Source of the DNA: Bifidobacterium hapali
Lineage (GTDB): Bacteria > Actinomycetota > Actinomycetes > Actinomycetales > Bifidobacteriaceae
Length of the DNA stretch: 62,112 nt
Assembly (NCBI RefSeq): GCF_002259755.1
Contig: NZ_MWWY01000014.1
Span: forward strand, 353 to 62,464
Reading direction: 5' to 3'
Part shown: piece after piece, positions 36,035-45,461 of the stretch
How the letters are laid out: each line of letters opens with the position of its first letter
How positions within the stretch are numbered: position 1 is the first letter of the stretch
Program-made: the position numbers and the translations under genes
The notes under the pieces: generated by a model
What the model was told of the DNA's origin: nothing
Databases searched by the model: none
What the model saw: only the letters and a program-made list of their open reading frames with translations

Positions 36035-38920
36035 ATGGCACTTGCACTGTATCGACGTTATCGACCGGACACCTTCGACGGAGTCATCGGGCAGGATCAG
36101 GTTACGATCCCGCTGATGCGCGCGCTCGACGCGGGCAAGCTCACCCATGCCTACCTGTTTTCCGGTCCGCGCGGCTGCGGCAAAACCAGTTCTGCGCGCA
36201 TCCTCGCCCGCTGCATTAACTGCGCGAAGGGCCCAACTTCGCATCCGTGCGGCGAGTGCGATTCTTGCCGCGACCTCGCGACCGGCGGTCCCGGCTCGAT
36301 CGACGTGGTCGAGATCGACGCGGCGAGTCACAACGGCGTGGACGATGCGCGCGAGTTGCGTGAGCGTGCCGGATTTGCACCCGCCCGCGACCGATACAAG
36401 ATTTTCATTCTCGACGAAGCGCACATGGTCACGCAGCAGGGCTTCAATGCGCTGCTGAAAATCGTCGAGGAGCCGCCGGAACATGTCATGTTCATTTTCG
36501 CGACGACCGAGCCGGACAAGGTGATCGGCACGATCCGCTCGCGTACGCATCACTATCCGTTCCGTCTGGTTCCAGCTGAGATCATGGGTCCGTATCTTGA
36601 GACGATCTGTGAGAAGGAGTCGATCAAACCCGAGCCTGGCGTGCTCAAACTCGCGATGCGCGCGGGCGGTGGCTCGGTGCGTGACACGCTGTCGGTGCTC
36701 GATCAGCTGATGGTCGGTTCCGTGGACGGCGTGATTTCGCATGATTCCGCGGTTGCTTTGCTTGGATTTACACCGGAAGCGTTGATCGGTGAGGCGATTG
36801 ATGCGGTGATTGACCGCGACGGCGAGGCGCTGTACGGCGTGATTCAGAAGGTCGTAGTCGGCGGATTCGACCCGCGCCGGTTTGTGGAGGATTTGCTTGC
36901 GCGCGTGCGTGATCTGCTGGTGCTCACGTTGGCTGGTCAGCGCGCGGAAACTGTGATGTCGGATGCTGCCGAAGGTGAGAGTATGGCTGATTTACAGCGG
37001 CAAGCTGGCGCGCTCGGATTGACGACGTTGACGTCGATGGCTGACACGATCAACACGACGTTAGGGTCGATGACTGGTGCGATTTCGCCGCGCATGCGAC
37101 TGGAGTTGCTCGCCGCGCGGCTGCTCGCCGGGCGCGAGGATGCGTTGCCAAGTGCGGCGCACGACGATCGTGCGGATGGCGGCGTGGCTGCTGGCGTTGC
37201 CTCGCGGCCAGCGTCCGCTGGGGCGACGACTCGCACTGGATTCGCTGGTGCGGCGCGTAATCAGCAGCCAGCTGCGGCGACTGGCGAGGCCCCGCGTACA
37301 ACGGGATTCGCTGGTGCAGCCCGCAATCAGACTCATACTGTTGGATCGTCAGCAGAGTCGGCTTCCTTGAGCGATGTCCACAATATGAACCACAACTCGG
37401 ACGCATCTGTAAGCGTAACTGATGCGCGAACAGCGGCATCTGCAAGTTATCCTCAACTGCACGATGCTGGTGCCGACACGCGCAATGAGTCTGCTGGTGA
37501 GCACGCGGTACCGGCTCAACTCGCTGGCGTGACTCCTGCGTCGCACGCTGCGGAAGAAGATAATCGTACCCCCGACCAAAAGTGGGACGCCCTAATCGCA
37601 ACGTTACCGATCGGCGTGCAACGGTACGTCAATCGCACTCGCATCCCGAAGATCCTACTCGCCGCCGACCAAGCTCATCAAGGTCGCATGCGGCTGTGGC
37701 TCAAGTTCGACAAATCGTTGAGTAAGTACGCGTTTGCGCTCGCCGTGGCCGACGAGGCAGTCGACGGTACTACGAACGTCGTGTCTATTTTGCGCAACGA
37801 AGTCCGACATATGTTCGGTGAGAACGTTGCGATTGCGCCAACCAACAAGATGGCGGACGGTAGCGTCGCGCCGCCGTTCAGCAAGTTGCCGCAAGATCAG
37901 CAGCAGAAAATCAAGGCGCAGCTGTTGCAGGAGAGTCTGCAAGCCGCTGTCGCGAAAACGTCGTCCGAAGCTGCGAGCGGAACGGCGTCTGGGGAGCGCG
38001 AAAGTGAGTCGCCGGCAGATGACGGCGTGCGATCGGCGGATGACGACGAGGCTCATCGAGCCGGCGGTACTGGAGTCGGCGGCACTGATCGAAGTGAGCC
38101 AACGCGGGTTGATACTGCAGATAACAGCAGCCGCGACCGTCTAGCTGATAGTAACGCGGCGGGTAATGCTGACCCCTGGGCTCAGCCGGCGCCGCAATCC
38201 GCGGTCGGCGCTGGAACCAGTGACACGGCCGGTGCCGCGGTCAATGCGGTGACTGACGCTGCGGCCGGTACTGCGGCCGACGATCCGTGGGCTCAGCCTG
38301 ACGGTACTGTCCGCCCGCTGAGCGTAACGTCTCGCGGTCCGGCCGACGCGAACCGACATCCGCAAGCCGAGCATCATCACAAGCATGTCGCCGTTCCTGA
38401 TTTGAGTGACGATACCGATCCGTGGGCGCAACCTGCGGTAGGGGACAGCGGTCGTGCGGACGAAACGGGCGGTCAGCCGGGGACGTCGGCTGCTGTTGGA
38501 AACGCTGCGAGTGGAACCGGTTCTGCTGCGGGGCAGTCTGGTGTCGGTACTGTGACGGGCCGGACTGGCAGTGTGCCTGCTGACCCGTGGGATCAGTCTA
38601 TCCCGTTGCCGGATGTCGCTCCGCCGGATGATGACGATCCGTGGGCGGGGCAGGCGGCTGCTGGTTCGCCGGGCGGCTACGGGAGCGGTCAGGATTCGGG
38701 GGGCACAGTTGCGTCTTCGGCGTCACCGGTGTCTGTGCCGCCGCAGGTTGACCCCGATGATGACGAGTACTCAATGGATGACGAGTCGCTCGGCACGGCT
38801 GAGGCGATGAGTGTTGACGAGTTGAGCAAATTCTTCGACGTGAAAAAGGTTGAGGAATTTAAGTCCGACGACCCGAAGAATCCGCGCAATATCGCCCGCA
38901 ACAACAAGCGCGACGAGTGA
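36035..38920 (+). CDS. dnaX: DNA polymerase III subunit gamma/tau
   Basis: A 961-residue clamp-loader ATPase. YRRYRPDTFDGVIGQD, Walker A GPRGCGKT (44-51), the four zinc Cys (C63, C72, C75, C78 in CINC...CGECDSC), Walker B FILDEAH and the sensor segment MFIFATTEPDKVIGTIRSR are all canonical. About 350 residues of AAA+ and collar domains are followed by a long disordered tail holding three TGFAGAARNQ-like repeats, a folded segment near residues 510-640, and a series of DPWAQP-type repeats. Start at ATG 36035, since 36026 is an in-frame TTG. Confidence 0.96.
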   Translation: MALALYRRYRPDTFDGVIGQDQVTIPLMRALDAGKLTHAYLFSGPRGCGKTSSARILARCINCAKGPTSHPCGECDSCRDLATGGPGSIDVVEIDAASHNGVDDARELRERAGFAPARDRYKIFILDEAHMVTQQGFNALLKIVEEPPEHVMFIFATTEPDKVIGTIRSRTHHYPFRLVPAEIMGPYLETICEKESIKPEPGVLKLAMRAGGGSVRDTLSVLDQLMVGSVDGVISHDSAVALLGFTPEALIGEAIDAVIDRDGEALYGVIQKVVVGGFDPRRFVEDLLARVRDLLVLTLAGQRAETVMSDAAEGESMADLQRQAGALGLTTLTSMADTINTTLGSMTGAISPRMRLELLAARLLAGREDALPSAAHDDRADGGVAAGVASRPASAGATTRTGFAGAARNQQPAAATGEAPRTTGFAGAARNQTHTVGSSAESASLSDVHNMNHNSDASVSVTDARTAASASYPQLHDAGADTRNESAGEHAVPAQLAGVTPASHAAEEDNRTPDQKWDALIATLPIGVQRYVNRTRIPKILLAADQAHQGRMRLWLKFDKSLSKYAFALAVADEAVDGTTNVVSILRNEVRHMFGENVAIAPTNKMADGSVAPPFSKLPQDQQQKIKAQLLQESLQAAVAKTSSEAASGTASGERESESPADDGVRSADDDEAHRAGGTGVGGTDRSEPTRVDTADNSSRDRLADSNAAGNADPWAQPAPQSAVGAGTSDTAGAAVNAVTDAAAGTAADDPWAQPDGTVRPLSVTSRGPADANRHPQAEHHHKHVAVPDLSDDTDPWAQPAVGDSGRADETGGQPGTSAAVGNAASGTGSAAGQSGVGTVTGRTGSVPADPWDQSIPLPDVAPPDDDDPWAGQAAAGSPGGYGSGQDSGGTVASSASPVSVPPQVDPDDDEYSMDDESLGTAEAMSVDELSKFFDVKKVEEFKSDDPKNPRNIARNNKRDE

Positions 38921-39080
38921 TTGTTGCCGGGAATGTCTGAGTTGTGAGGTCGATGCACTGCGTCTGTCTCTTTAGGAATGGGTGCAGTGCAGTATGTCGC
39001 AGGACACTACCCTACAGTGTTCGTGCTGCGGCGCTATGTATTGCCTCATGATTGCCTTATGATTCATATTTCGGCATTCT

Positions 39081-39166
39081 GTGCAAAAACGTCTTTTTGA
39101 ATTTGGTTTTTTCGTGCAAAAAGAGCGTTTACAACTATGCATTTTTGTGCATTTATGCCGTAGAAT
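39081..39166 (+). promoter_or_regulatory. Three 33-nt-spaced repeats plus -10 box upstream of DUF4143 ATPase
   Basis: GTGCA occurs at 39081, 39114 and 39147, exactly 33 nt apart, each preceded by a T-rich arm. The first two continue as AAAA, giving TTTTTcGTGCAAAAA-like near-palindromes. TAGAAT at 39161-39166 is the likely -10 box, so the proximal copy covers the -35 region. Confidence 0.7.
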
Positions 39167-39199
39167 GGTATTCACATAACGAATGCATAAGGAGTGGCT

Positions 39200-40582
39200 A
39201 TGCTGAAACGCAAGATTTCAGATGAGCTCTTGGCTTGGAAACGAGAGAACAACGATAAAGCACTCTTGTTGACTGGAGCTCGTCAGATAGGTAAAAGCTA
39301 CGCCGTGCGCGAGTTTGCTAAGCGCGAATACCGTCAGTATCTCGAAATTAATTTATACGACAATAAACAGGCTGCTCGCGCGTTGGCTTCAGCGAGTGAT
39401 GTGCGGGAATTCATCAGCCGTCTGACGCTGTTTTCGTCGTCGCCGCTTTCATCTGGTAACACGTTGATCTTTATTGATGAGATTCAGGAATCGCCGGACA
39501 TCATGACCATGATCAAGTTCCTGATTGCTGATGGTCGTTTTGATTATGTGTTCTCGGGATCTATGCTCGGAACCGAATTCAAGGGTGTTCGATCTTATCC
39601 GGTTGGTTCGGTCATTGAAAAGGCTATGCGTCCGATGGATTTTGAGGAATTTTGTTGGGCTATCGGTGTACAGAAATCAACGCTTGATGGCATTCGAGAA
39701 TCCTGCCGGTCGGGCATGCCGATTGACCCGTATGTTCATGAAGCGATGATGGCGAACTTTCGTACATATATGGTAGTTGGGGGCATGCCGGAAGTCGTTC
39801 AACGGTTTCTGGACAGCAAGGGTGATTTATCTGCCGTGCGTGCAGTACAGGTCGAGCTCAATCGACAGTACCGCCACGATATCTCGCAATACGCAGGTAA
39901 TCACGCATTGCAAGTACAGGAGATCTTCGATCGGCTTCCTGCCCAGCTTATAGATGGCAATGGTCGATTTTCGGTGTCTTCCATCGATCAGAATGCTAGG
40001 TATGAACGTAGTAAGAAGGACTTTCTCTGGCTTGTGGACGCGGGCGTAGCATTGAAAACCGATTGCGTCACCGAGCCGAAGTCCCCGCTGAAAAGAACCG
40101 CACAATCGCCGAAATTCAAGCTATACCAGTCCGACACTGGTATGCTCATGGCAAGGTATCCGCAGCCAACTGCTAGGGCTGCATACCTTGATGATCCGTC
40201 TCCAAATCTGGGCGCGATATACGAGAACGTTATTGCTCAAGAACTGACAGCGCAACACATACCGCTGTATTATTACATGGCGAAAAAACGAGGCGAGATC
40301 GATTTCATTGCCGATACGAACACCGATTCTGTGATGCCGTTTGAGATTAAATCAGGTCGTACGTATCGTGTGCATGCCGCTATCGATGCAGTGCTGTCCA
40401 ATCCTGAATACCGTATTGCGCAAGGTGTGGTGTTGTCTCGGTCCAATATCATGCGCGAGGGGTCGATGACGTATTTGCCACTCTATGCAATGTTCTGTCT
40501 GCAGGACGTTTGCGATCTTGCTCCGACAGGCGGAATCGAAGATGTTGATTCTGGTTTTTCCTTGACAGTACACCCGGTGTGA
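39200..40582 (+). CDS. AAA ATPase with DUF4143 domain (subgroup B)
   Basis: A 460-residue protein starting MLKRKISDELLAWK. Walker A GARQIGKS and Walker B LIFIDEIQES are followed by YVFSGSMLGTEFKG and SYPVGSV, typical of this ATPase group, then FRTYMVVGGMPEVVQRF. The C-terminal DUF4143 region keeps GEIDFIA and PFEIKSGRTY, the E/D...ExK set. AAGGAG is 5 nt before ATG 39200. It lies between dnaX and recR, genes usually adjacent in actinobacteria, so it looks like an insertion. A recR-like 3' fragment follows its stop directly. Function unknown; see the paralogue at 41025-42323. Confidence 0.9.
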   Translation: MLKRKISDELLAWKRENNDKALLLTGARQIGKSYAVREFAKREYRQYLEINLYDNKQAARALASASDVREFISRLTLFSSSPLSSGNTLIFIDEIQESPDIMTMIKFLIADGRFDYVFSGSMLGTEFKGVRSYPVGSVIEKAMRPMDFEEFCWAIGVQKSTLDGIRESCRSGMPIDPYVHEAMMANFRTYMVVGGMPEVVQRFLDSKGDLSAVRAVQVELNRQYRHDISQYAGNHALQVQEIFDRLPAQLIDGNGRFSVSSIDQNARYERSKKDFLWLVDAGVALKTDCVTEPKSPLKRTAQSPKFKLYQSDTGMLMARYPQPTARAAYLDDPSPNLGAIYENVIAQELTAQHIPLYYYMAKKRGEIDFIADTNTDSVMPFEIKSGRTYRVHAAIDAVLSNPEYRIAQGVVLSRSNIMREGSMTYLPLYAMFCLQDVCDLAPTGGIEDVDSGFSLTVHPV

Positions 40583-40623
40583 TCACGCTCGGTCGTGCGC
40601 TCGCCGGCCGCCGCGACGCATGA
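40579..40623 (+). pseudogene. recR 3' end remnant
   Basis: Reads [13 protein letters not shown] then stop, identical in protein to the last 13 residues of the intact recR at 42454-43056. About seven of those codons differ synonymously. It overlaps the ATPase stop in another frame and has no upstream recR sequence, so it is a leftover from recombination. Confidence 0.8.
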
Positions 40624-40671
40624 TGCTGCTGTTGCGGACTGCGTATGATGCGCGCGTAGCGCGTCTGTAAT

Positions 40672-40820
40672 TGCAGGACGAGCTGGCTGGGAAGCGACCT
40701 GAGGGGTAGTTTTTCAGATATATCAAAGTTGTTTAGCAGAACCTACTTCTTTGCTTTCCGCCAAAGGGTCACGCCCGGATACGCACGCGATGGATTGAAA
40801 CGGGTCAATTCCATCGCGTG
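40672..40820. repeat. Fragments of MITE-like element and of CACGCGATGG hairpin
   Basis: Around 40672-40715 a degenerate end of the MITE-like element (CAGGACGAGCTGGCTGGGAAG, CTGAGGGGTAG) is seen in inverse order relative to other copies. At 40784-40820 the hairpin CACGCGATGGATTG...CCATCGCGTG is identical to the unit at 21116 and 35921. Nothing else is recognised in 40624-40836. Confidence 0.65.
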
Positions 40821-40836
40821 AGTCAAACGCCGAATG

Positions 40837-40910
40837 CATATCTTTCCTACGAAAAATATGCATCAACAACATATCTTTCCCATGAAAAATATGCAATCAC
40901 ATGCTATATT
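40837..40910 (+). promoter_or_regulatory. Two 33-nt iterons plus extended -10 upstream of DUF4143 ATPase
   Basis: CATATCTTTCCTACGAAAAA and CATATCTTTCCCATGAAAAA, each continuing TATGCA, start at 40837 and 40870, an exact 33-nt period. Each unit is itself an imperfect inverted repeat (GCATAT/ATATGC). TGCTATATT at 40902-40910 reads as an extended -10 promoter element immediately after the array. Confidence 0.75.
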
Positions 40911-41024
40911 AGAGCAATACATAACCATACAGAAATAACAAAAACCAAGCCTTACTAAAACCCGGAAAGCCGCCCATCACACATAGCGCGACACACCGCA
41001 CCGCACAAAACCAAGGAGACAACA

Positions 41025-42323
41025 ATGCTGACGCGTAAGATCATCGATAAACTCGCACAATGGAAAAACGATGCTCATCACAAGTCGCTAGTGATCAAAG
41101 GTGCGCGTCAGGTTGGCAAAACATACGCAGTAAACGAATTTGGGACAGCTAACTATGAACACGTCATATCGCTGAATTTTGAAGAGCATCCGGAATATCG
41201 CACAATTTTCGCAACAGATCATAGTGCAGATGCGATTTACTCACAGTTGTCGCTCTTCTTTCCGGGTGCGGAGTTTGCACAGCGCAAGACTCTGCTATTT
41301 CTTGATGAAATTCAGAGCTGCCCGGATGCGATTACCTCGCTGAAATTTTTAACTATCGACGGTCGCGCGGATGTGATCGCCAGTGGTTCATTGCTGGGTA
41401 TTTCTTACAGAGACGTGTCGTCATATCCGGTTGGTTATGTGGATCATATGGAGATGTATTCGCTCGATTTTGAGGAGTTTCTCTGGGCATCAGGAATTAG
41501 TGAATCCACAATTGCGTATGTGAGAGGTTTTTTTGATCGGCGTGAGCAAGTTCCGGATGCTGTACAGCAACGAATGATGCAGTTATTTAAAGAATATATT
41601 GTTGTTGGTGGCATGCCAGAAGCGGTACAAACGTTCGTTGATACTAAAGATTTTTCCAAAGTGGTTCATATTCAGCGGGATATTCTCGCTGAATATGAAA
41701 ACGATATCGCCAAGTATGCGACTGGTACTGAGAAAGCTAAGGCTCGTGCCTGTTTCCTGTCTATTCCAAAACAGTTGGCACGAGATTCTAAGCGTTTTTC
41801 GTATTCAGTAGTTGAACCGAGATCTAGCGCACGTAAATATGGTGGTAGTTTGCAGTGGCTGTATGATGCTGGCATTATCAACTTCTGCTACAAACTTGAT
41901 GCTCCAGAGTTGCCGTTTGAGGGCAATAGTGACAATACGAAATTCAAAGTGTACATGCGAGACACAGGATTACTGATTGCCATGCTGGAAGACGGCTCAC
42001 AAAAAGACATTCTGGACGGCAATCTTGGTATTTATAAGGGGGCGATCTACGAGAATATAGTGGGCGATATTTTTGCTAAAAATGGTAAGCCGCTGTACTA
42101 CTTCGAGAAGAATAATTCGTTGGAAATGGACTTTTTTATTCGATACGATGGCGTGGCGACTGCGGTGGAAGTGAAATCGTCGCAGAATCGTAAAGCAAAG
42201 TCTATGAATTCGTTGATTGAGAATCACGGTGTGCGTCGCGGTATTAAATTGGCGCCGGGTAATTACGGTAGGATCGATGATCGCGTGGAAGTGTTGCCGA
42301 TTTATATGGCGATGTTTTTGTAG
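41025..42323 (+). CDS. AAA ATPase with DUF4143 domain (subgroup B)
   Basis: A 432-residue paralogue of the protein at 39200-40582 (MLTRKIIDKLAQWKNDAHHK). Walker A GARQVGKT, Walker B LLFLDEIQSC, ASGSLLGISYRDV, SYPVGYVDHMEM and YIVVGGMPEAVQTF follow the group pattern. The DUF4143 end has LEMDFFIR and AVEVKSSQNR, keeping E/D...ExK. CAAGGAG precedes the start. A ~115-nt leader separates the -10 box at 40905 from the ATG. Together with the previous ATPase it separates dnaX from recR. Cellular role unknown. Confidence 0.9.
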   Translation: MLTRKIIDKLAQWKNDAHHKSLVIKGARQVGKTYAVNEFGTANYEHVISLNFEEHPEYRTIFATDHSADAIYSQLSLFFPGAEFAQRKTLLFLDEIQSCPDAITSLKFLTIDGRADVIASGSLLGISYRDVSSYPVGYVDHMEMYSLDFEEFLWASGISESTIAYVRGFFDRREQVPDAVQQRMMQLFKEYIVVGGMPEAVQTFVDTKDFSKVVHIQRDILAEYENDIAKYATGTEKAKARACFLSIPKQLARDSKRFSYSVVEPRSSARKYGGSLQWLYDAGIINFCYKLDAPELPFEGNSDNTKFKVYMRDTGLLIAMLEDGSQKDILDGNLGIYKGAIYENIVGDIFAKNGKPLYYFEKNNSLEMDFFIRYDGVATAVEVKSSQNRKAKSMNSLIENHGVRRGIKLAPGNYGRIDDRVEVLPIYMAMFL

Positions 42324-42453
42324 AGTTAGAGTTCTGTAGAGTGGTGGATACAAGCTGAGGAATGGCTGCGGTGATGCTCGTACTGACTTGCATCTGCGGT
42401 CATTCGTACGAGGACTCGCACAACGACTAACTTCACGAGGAGGCTGACTGCCA

Positions 42454-43056
42454 ATGGCACTCGCATACGACGGCGCGATTCAGCGCCTGATCGACGCATT
42501 CGCGCATCTGCCGGGCATTGGTCCGAAGGGCGCGCAGCGTATCGCGTTTTACTTGCTGTCTGCGTCCGACGAGGAAGCGCAGCAGCTGATCGACGCAATC
42601 ACTGAGGTGAAGGAGAAGGTGCGGTTTTGCGACGTGTGCGGCAACGTGTGCGAGACGAGTCCGTGCCCGGTGTGCGTTGATCCGCGCCGTGATCATAGCG
42701 TGATTTGCGTGGTTGAAGAGCCGAAGGATGTGATGAGTATCGAGCGTACGCGCGAGTATCGCGGACTGTATCATGTGCTCGGCGGCGCGATCAATCCGAT
42801 GGCGAACGTTGGTCCGTCTGATCTTAATATTGCGAAGTTACTGGATCGGCTGAAGACGAGTGAAGTTACGGAAGTGATTCTCGCGCTCGATCCGAATATT
42901 GAAGGCGAGGCGACGACGACGTACATGAGTCGTTTGCTTGGTCCGCTGGGGATTCGCGTGACGAAGTTGGCGAGCGGATTGCCAGTTGGCAGCGACCTTG
43001 AGTATGCCGATGAGATTACGTTAGGTCGCGCGCTCGCCGGTCGCCGTGATGCGTGA
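42454..43056 (+). CDS. recR: Recombination protein RecR
   Basis: A 200-residue protein acting with RecO/RecF to load RecA at gaps. The helix-hairpin-helix [17 protein letters not shown], the zinc finger (C59, C62, C71, C74 in [16 protein letters not shown]) and the Toprim domain ([35 protein letters not shown]) are all intact. A strong GAGGAGG precedes the ATG. It is separated from dnaX by two ATPase genes and from the aspartokinase by 14 kb of accessory DNA. Confidence 0.97.
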   Translation: MALAYDGAIQRLIDAFAHLPGIGPKGAQRIAFYLLSASDEEAQQLIDAITEVKEKVRFCDVCGNVCETSPCPVCVDPRRDHSVICVVEEPKDVMSIERTREYRGLYHVLGGAINPMANVGPSDLNIAKLLDRLKTSEVTEVILALDPNIEGEATTTYMSRLLGPLGIRVTKLASGLPVGSDLEYADEITLGRALAGRRDA

Positions 43057-43170
43057 CGCTACGACCTAATCGCGGCTCCCCTTGCTGGGGGAGACGAAAA
43101 AATTGGGTTGGAATCCCACAGGGAGGTACAAGCCGACCCTTGGAGGCCAATGCTTCCGAGGGTTTTGTCT

Positions 43171-43315
43171 TAGTGGGAACTAGTGGGAACCTAGTGGGAA
43201 GTCCGCTGGATCGCTGGAATTCCAGCGTTTTGCACATTGAATCGCCGTTAAACTAGAGCGTTGGGACGATTCTAGTGGGAACTAGTGGGAACCTAGTGGG
43301 AAGTGCTTCCCACTA
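43171..43315. repeat. TAGTGGGAA arrays downstream of recR
   Basis: Two identical arrays of three TAGTGGGAA units (43171, 43181, 43192 and 43273, 43283, 43294; spacings 10 and 11 nt), with an inverse TTCCCACTA at 43307-43315. A perfect 16-bp palindrome CGCTGGAATTCCAGCG lies between them. They sit between the convergent recR and AlbA_2 genes. Confidence 0.75.
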
Positions 43316-43320
43316 GCGAA

Positions 43321-44772
43321 TTATTGCTCGTCCTGCTTGAGTGAGTAATACTGGTGTGGGTCCCGCGTCGAAGAACCATGCCATTGTAGGACATCCTTGT
43401 CGGTTAGCGCATGAAGCGTGGCACTGGCAAGTTTGAGACTGCGGCCAAGATGCACGGCCAAACTCTTGCGAGTGATACGCTTCTCTGAGTATGCCAGTTG
43501 TACGGCCTCGATCTCGTACTCGTTGAGCGAGTCGAGCGTATCTCGGCCAATGCGGTTCTCTAGCGTGTCCTGCGTGCGCAGCACGCGCGAAGTGCTGCTG
43601 TTCTCCAGTGTGAGCTTGACATACTGGCCGTTGGGCTCGCTATATACCGGGTCATGCAGGAACGCCTTCTGCATTTCGCTGTAGATGCGCTGCACGCCCT
43701 CGTTCATCTCTCTCACCCAGCCGAACGCGACCAAGGTTTTGGCGATACGCGGGTTGCGCGCGTACCGGGTGGTGCGCATGTTCTCCAATGTGACCGTGTT
43801 CGGTAGCTTGCCGGGACTGAGGATCTCTAGCCGGTCGTCGTACATGCTGATGCGAATATGCTCGCCCGTGTTCGAATAGTCGCGGTGCGTGACCGCATTG
43901 ACTAGTCCCTCAAACCAAGCGAACTCCGGGTACTCGGGAATGGTCTGGAACTTGGCGTTTTTATCCATGTACTGATACTCACGCAGCATACCGGAGATAA
44001 ACAGACTCGCACCTTCCACGATCTTCGGGATCGGCCCTTCGAAAGTACGGTCCTTGATGATGTTCAACTGGCTGCCGGTCTCCAGACGCTTGCCCTCGAA
44101 CCTGAGCACGCGCGCTTGCGGCATGAATCGTGTGGGATGCGCCGCGAACAACAGCACGCCAGCATGGGTCAACTCACCGTTATCGGTCAGGAACTGGCCA
44201 CTGTACAACGCTTTCTCGTCGGACACGGTAGTGCCCAGCGCGCGCTTGTATCGGTCGAGAACCTCGCTGTCCACGTTCTCGATGGATGTGCCCCGCACTG
44301 GCTCATCCTCGAACACGATCTGCCGCTTGTCGTATTCCAACGAGAGTATCTGCCCGTACTCCAACTGCACGCTCTTGTCGCCGGAACGCAGGAACACTTT
44401 GCCATCGTTCTTACGCCTGATAACCCGGTTCTGGGACGCGGACACATTCAGCACCAGAACCATGTCCTCCTCACCACGAGCGTTCGTGACGGGAATGCGT
44501 AACGGGGTGACCATCGGCACCGGATCACAGTGCAGCAGCGCGCACTGCTCGAATGCCTCCACCGGCTGCGCGCCGTCATACCGGAATCCGCTGACCACAC
44601 CATCGTCCTCAATGCCGACCGCGATCTTGCCGCCGGCTGAATTGGCGAACGAGACAATGGTACGGGCCAGATCATTCGGCTTGATCTTCGCGCTCTTGCG
44701 GTCGAAATACTGCGACTCGGGAGCGCGTGCCAGCACGTCGATGTCATTGGACGTCACCGGAACCTGAAGCAT
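43321..44772 (-). CDS. AlbA_2/Schlafen-type putative DNA-binding protein with HATPase_c_4 domain
   Basis: A 483-residue protein. The N-terminal AlbA_2 domain shows ESQYFDRKSAKIKPNDLART and IVSFANSAGGKIAVGIEDDG. The central region FEGLVNAVTHRDYSNTGEHI, LEILSPGKLPNTVTLENM, RNPRIAKTLVAFGWVREMNE is typical of the HATPase_c_4 module of RecG-like transcription regulators. The C-terminus (about 410-470) looks like a winged helix (KRITRKSLAVHLGRSLKLAS). AAGGAGATTCGTC precedes the start. Such proteins are common in accessory DNA; the target is unknown. It is convergent with recR. Confidence 0.88.
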   Translation of the reverse strand: MLQVPVTSNDIDVLARAPESQYFDRKSAKIKPNDLARTIVSFANSAGGKIAVGIEDDGVVSGFRYDGAQPVEAFEQCALLHCDPVPMVTPLRIPVTNARGEEDMVLVLNVSASQNRVIRRKNDGKVFLRSGDKSVQLEYGQILSLEYDKRQIVFEDEPVRGTSIENVDSEVLDRYKRALGTTVSDEKALYSGQFLTDNGELTHAGVLLFAAHPTRFMPQARVLRFEGKRLETGSQLNIIKDRTFEGPIPKIVEGASLFISGMLREYQYMDKNAKFQTIPEYPEFAWFEGLVNAVTHRDYSNTGEHIRISMYDDRLEILSPGKLPNTVTLENMRTTRYARNPRIAKTLVAFGWVREMNEGVQRIYSEMQKAFLHDPVYSEPNGQYVKLTLENSSTSRVLRTQDTLENRIGRDTLDSLNEYEIEAVQLAYSEKRITRKSLAVHLGRSLKLASATLHALTDKDVLQWHGSSTRDPHQYYSLKQDEQ

Positions 44773-45068
44773 GACGAATCTCCTTAACCGTACGGAACAC
44801 TGCTGTCAACTTTACATGCGCATAGGAAACAGTGAAAAGACAGGCCAGCGGCAAAGCGCATACCTAAATGCGCGCTGTCAAAAGAAATGAGAAACGGTTA
44901 ATTTGCGAATGCTTGATACGTCCCCTCGCGTTTGCGTACTGAGAATTGTTGCCCCGTGTCCATAAGAATGCTGGAACGTGAGTCATAACAGAAATCAACC
45001 TGATTTCTGGACAATTGATCAGTCACCATACCCGATGAGGTGCGGTAGATAATTCAGGGACGATCTGT
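44773..45068. other. Intergenic stretch without recognised features
   Basis: Upstream of the minus-strand AlbA_2 gene, presumably holding its promoter. No gene, tRNA or clear repeat is seen. A short inverted pair (CAGAAATCAACCTGATTTCTG) at about 44989-45009 is the only structure noted. Confidence 0.5.
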
Positions 45069-45262
45069 ACGCGCGTTTTTCTGGCATGCCTGTCGGCAAG
45101 TGCGTTGCCTACATACAGCTCTGTTTACAGGTGTGCATTAATATCCACAGCTCCCCTTGCTGGGGGGGGCTGATCGCGAAGTGTTTTATCGCGGCTCCCC
45201 TTGCTAGGGGAGCTGTCAGCGGAGCTGACTGAGGGGTAGTCACACCCTTGGAACGTTCGACC
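45069..45262. repeat. Rearranged MITE-like element fragments
   Basis: Contains GCCTGTCGGCAAGTGCGTTG and CTACATACAGCTCTG from the 3' part of the element, then CAGCTCCCCTTGCTGGGGGG, then CGGCTCCCCTTGCTAGGGGA and GCTGACTGAGGGGTAGT from the other end. The junction has a run of eight G, perhaps slipped from the usual five. Order differs from the two full copies, so it is rearranged. Confidence 0.65.
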
Positions 45263-45461
45263 CATGTAACCACCGTCCAAATTGTAAACGCTTTCCCTCG
45301 GCGTGTCTTGTCATGATTGCGGTGATCAATGATGATCACAACCGTTCTGTTAACCCCTGCGATGACTGCGATTCTGCGCGTATAAAGTACGAAGCAGTAG
45401 CGGTGCTGTGTGATCACTGACGGCGCAATATCTGGCAAAAATGTGCAATAACGTTAACCTA

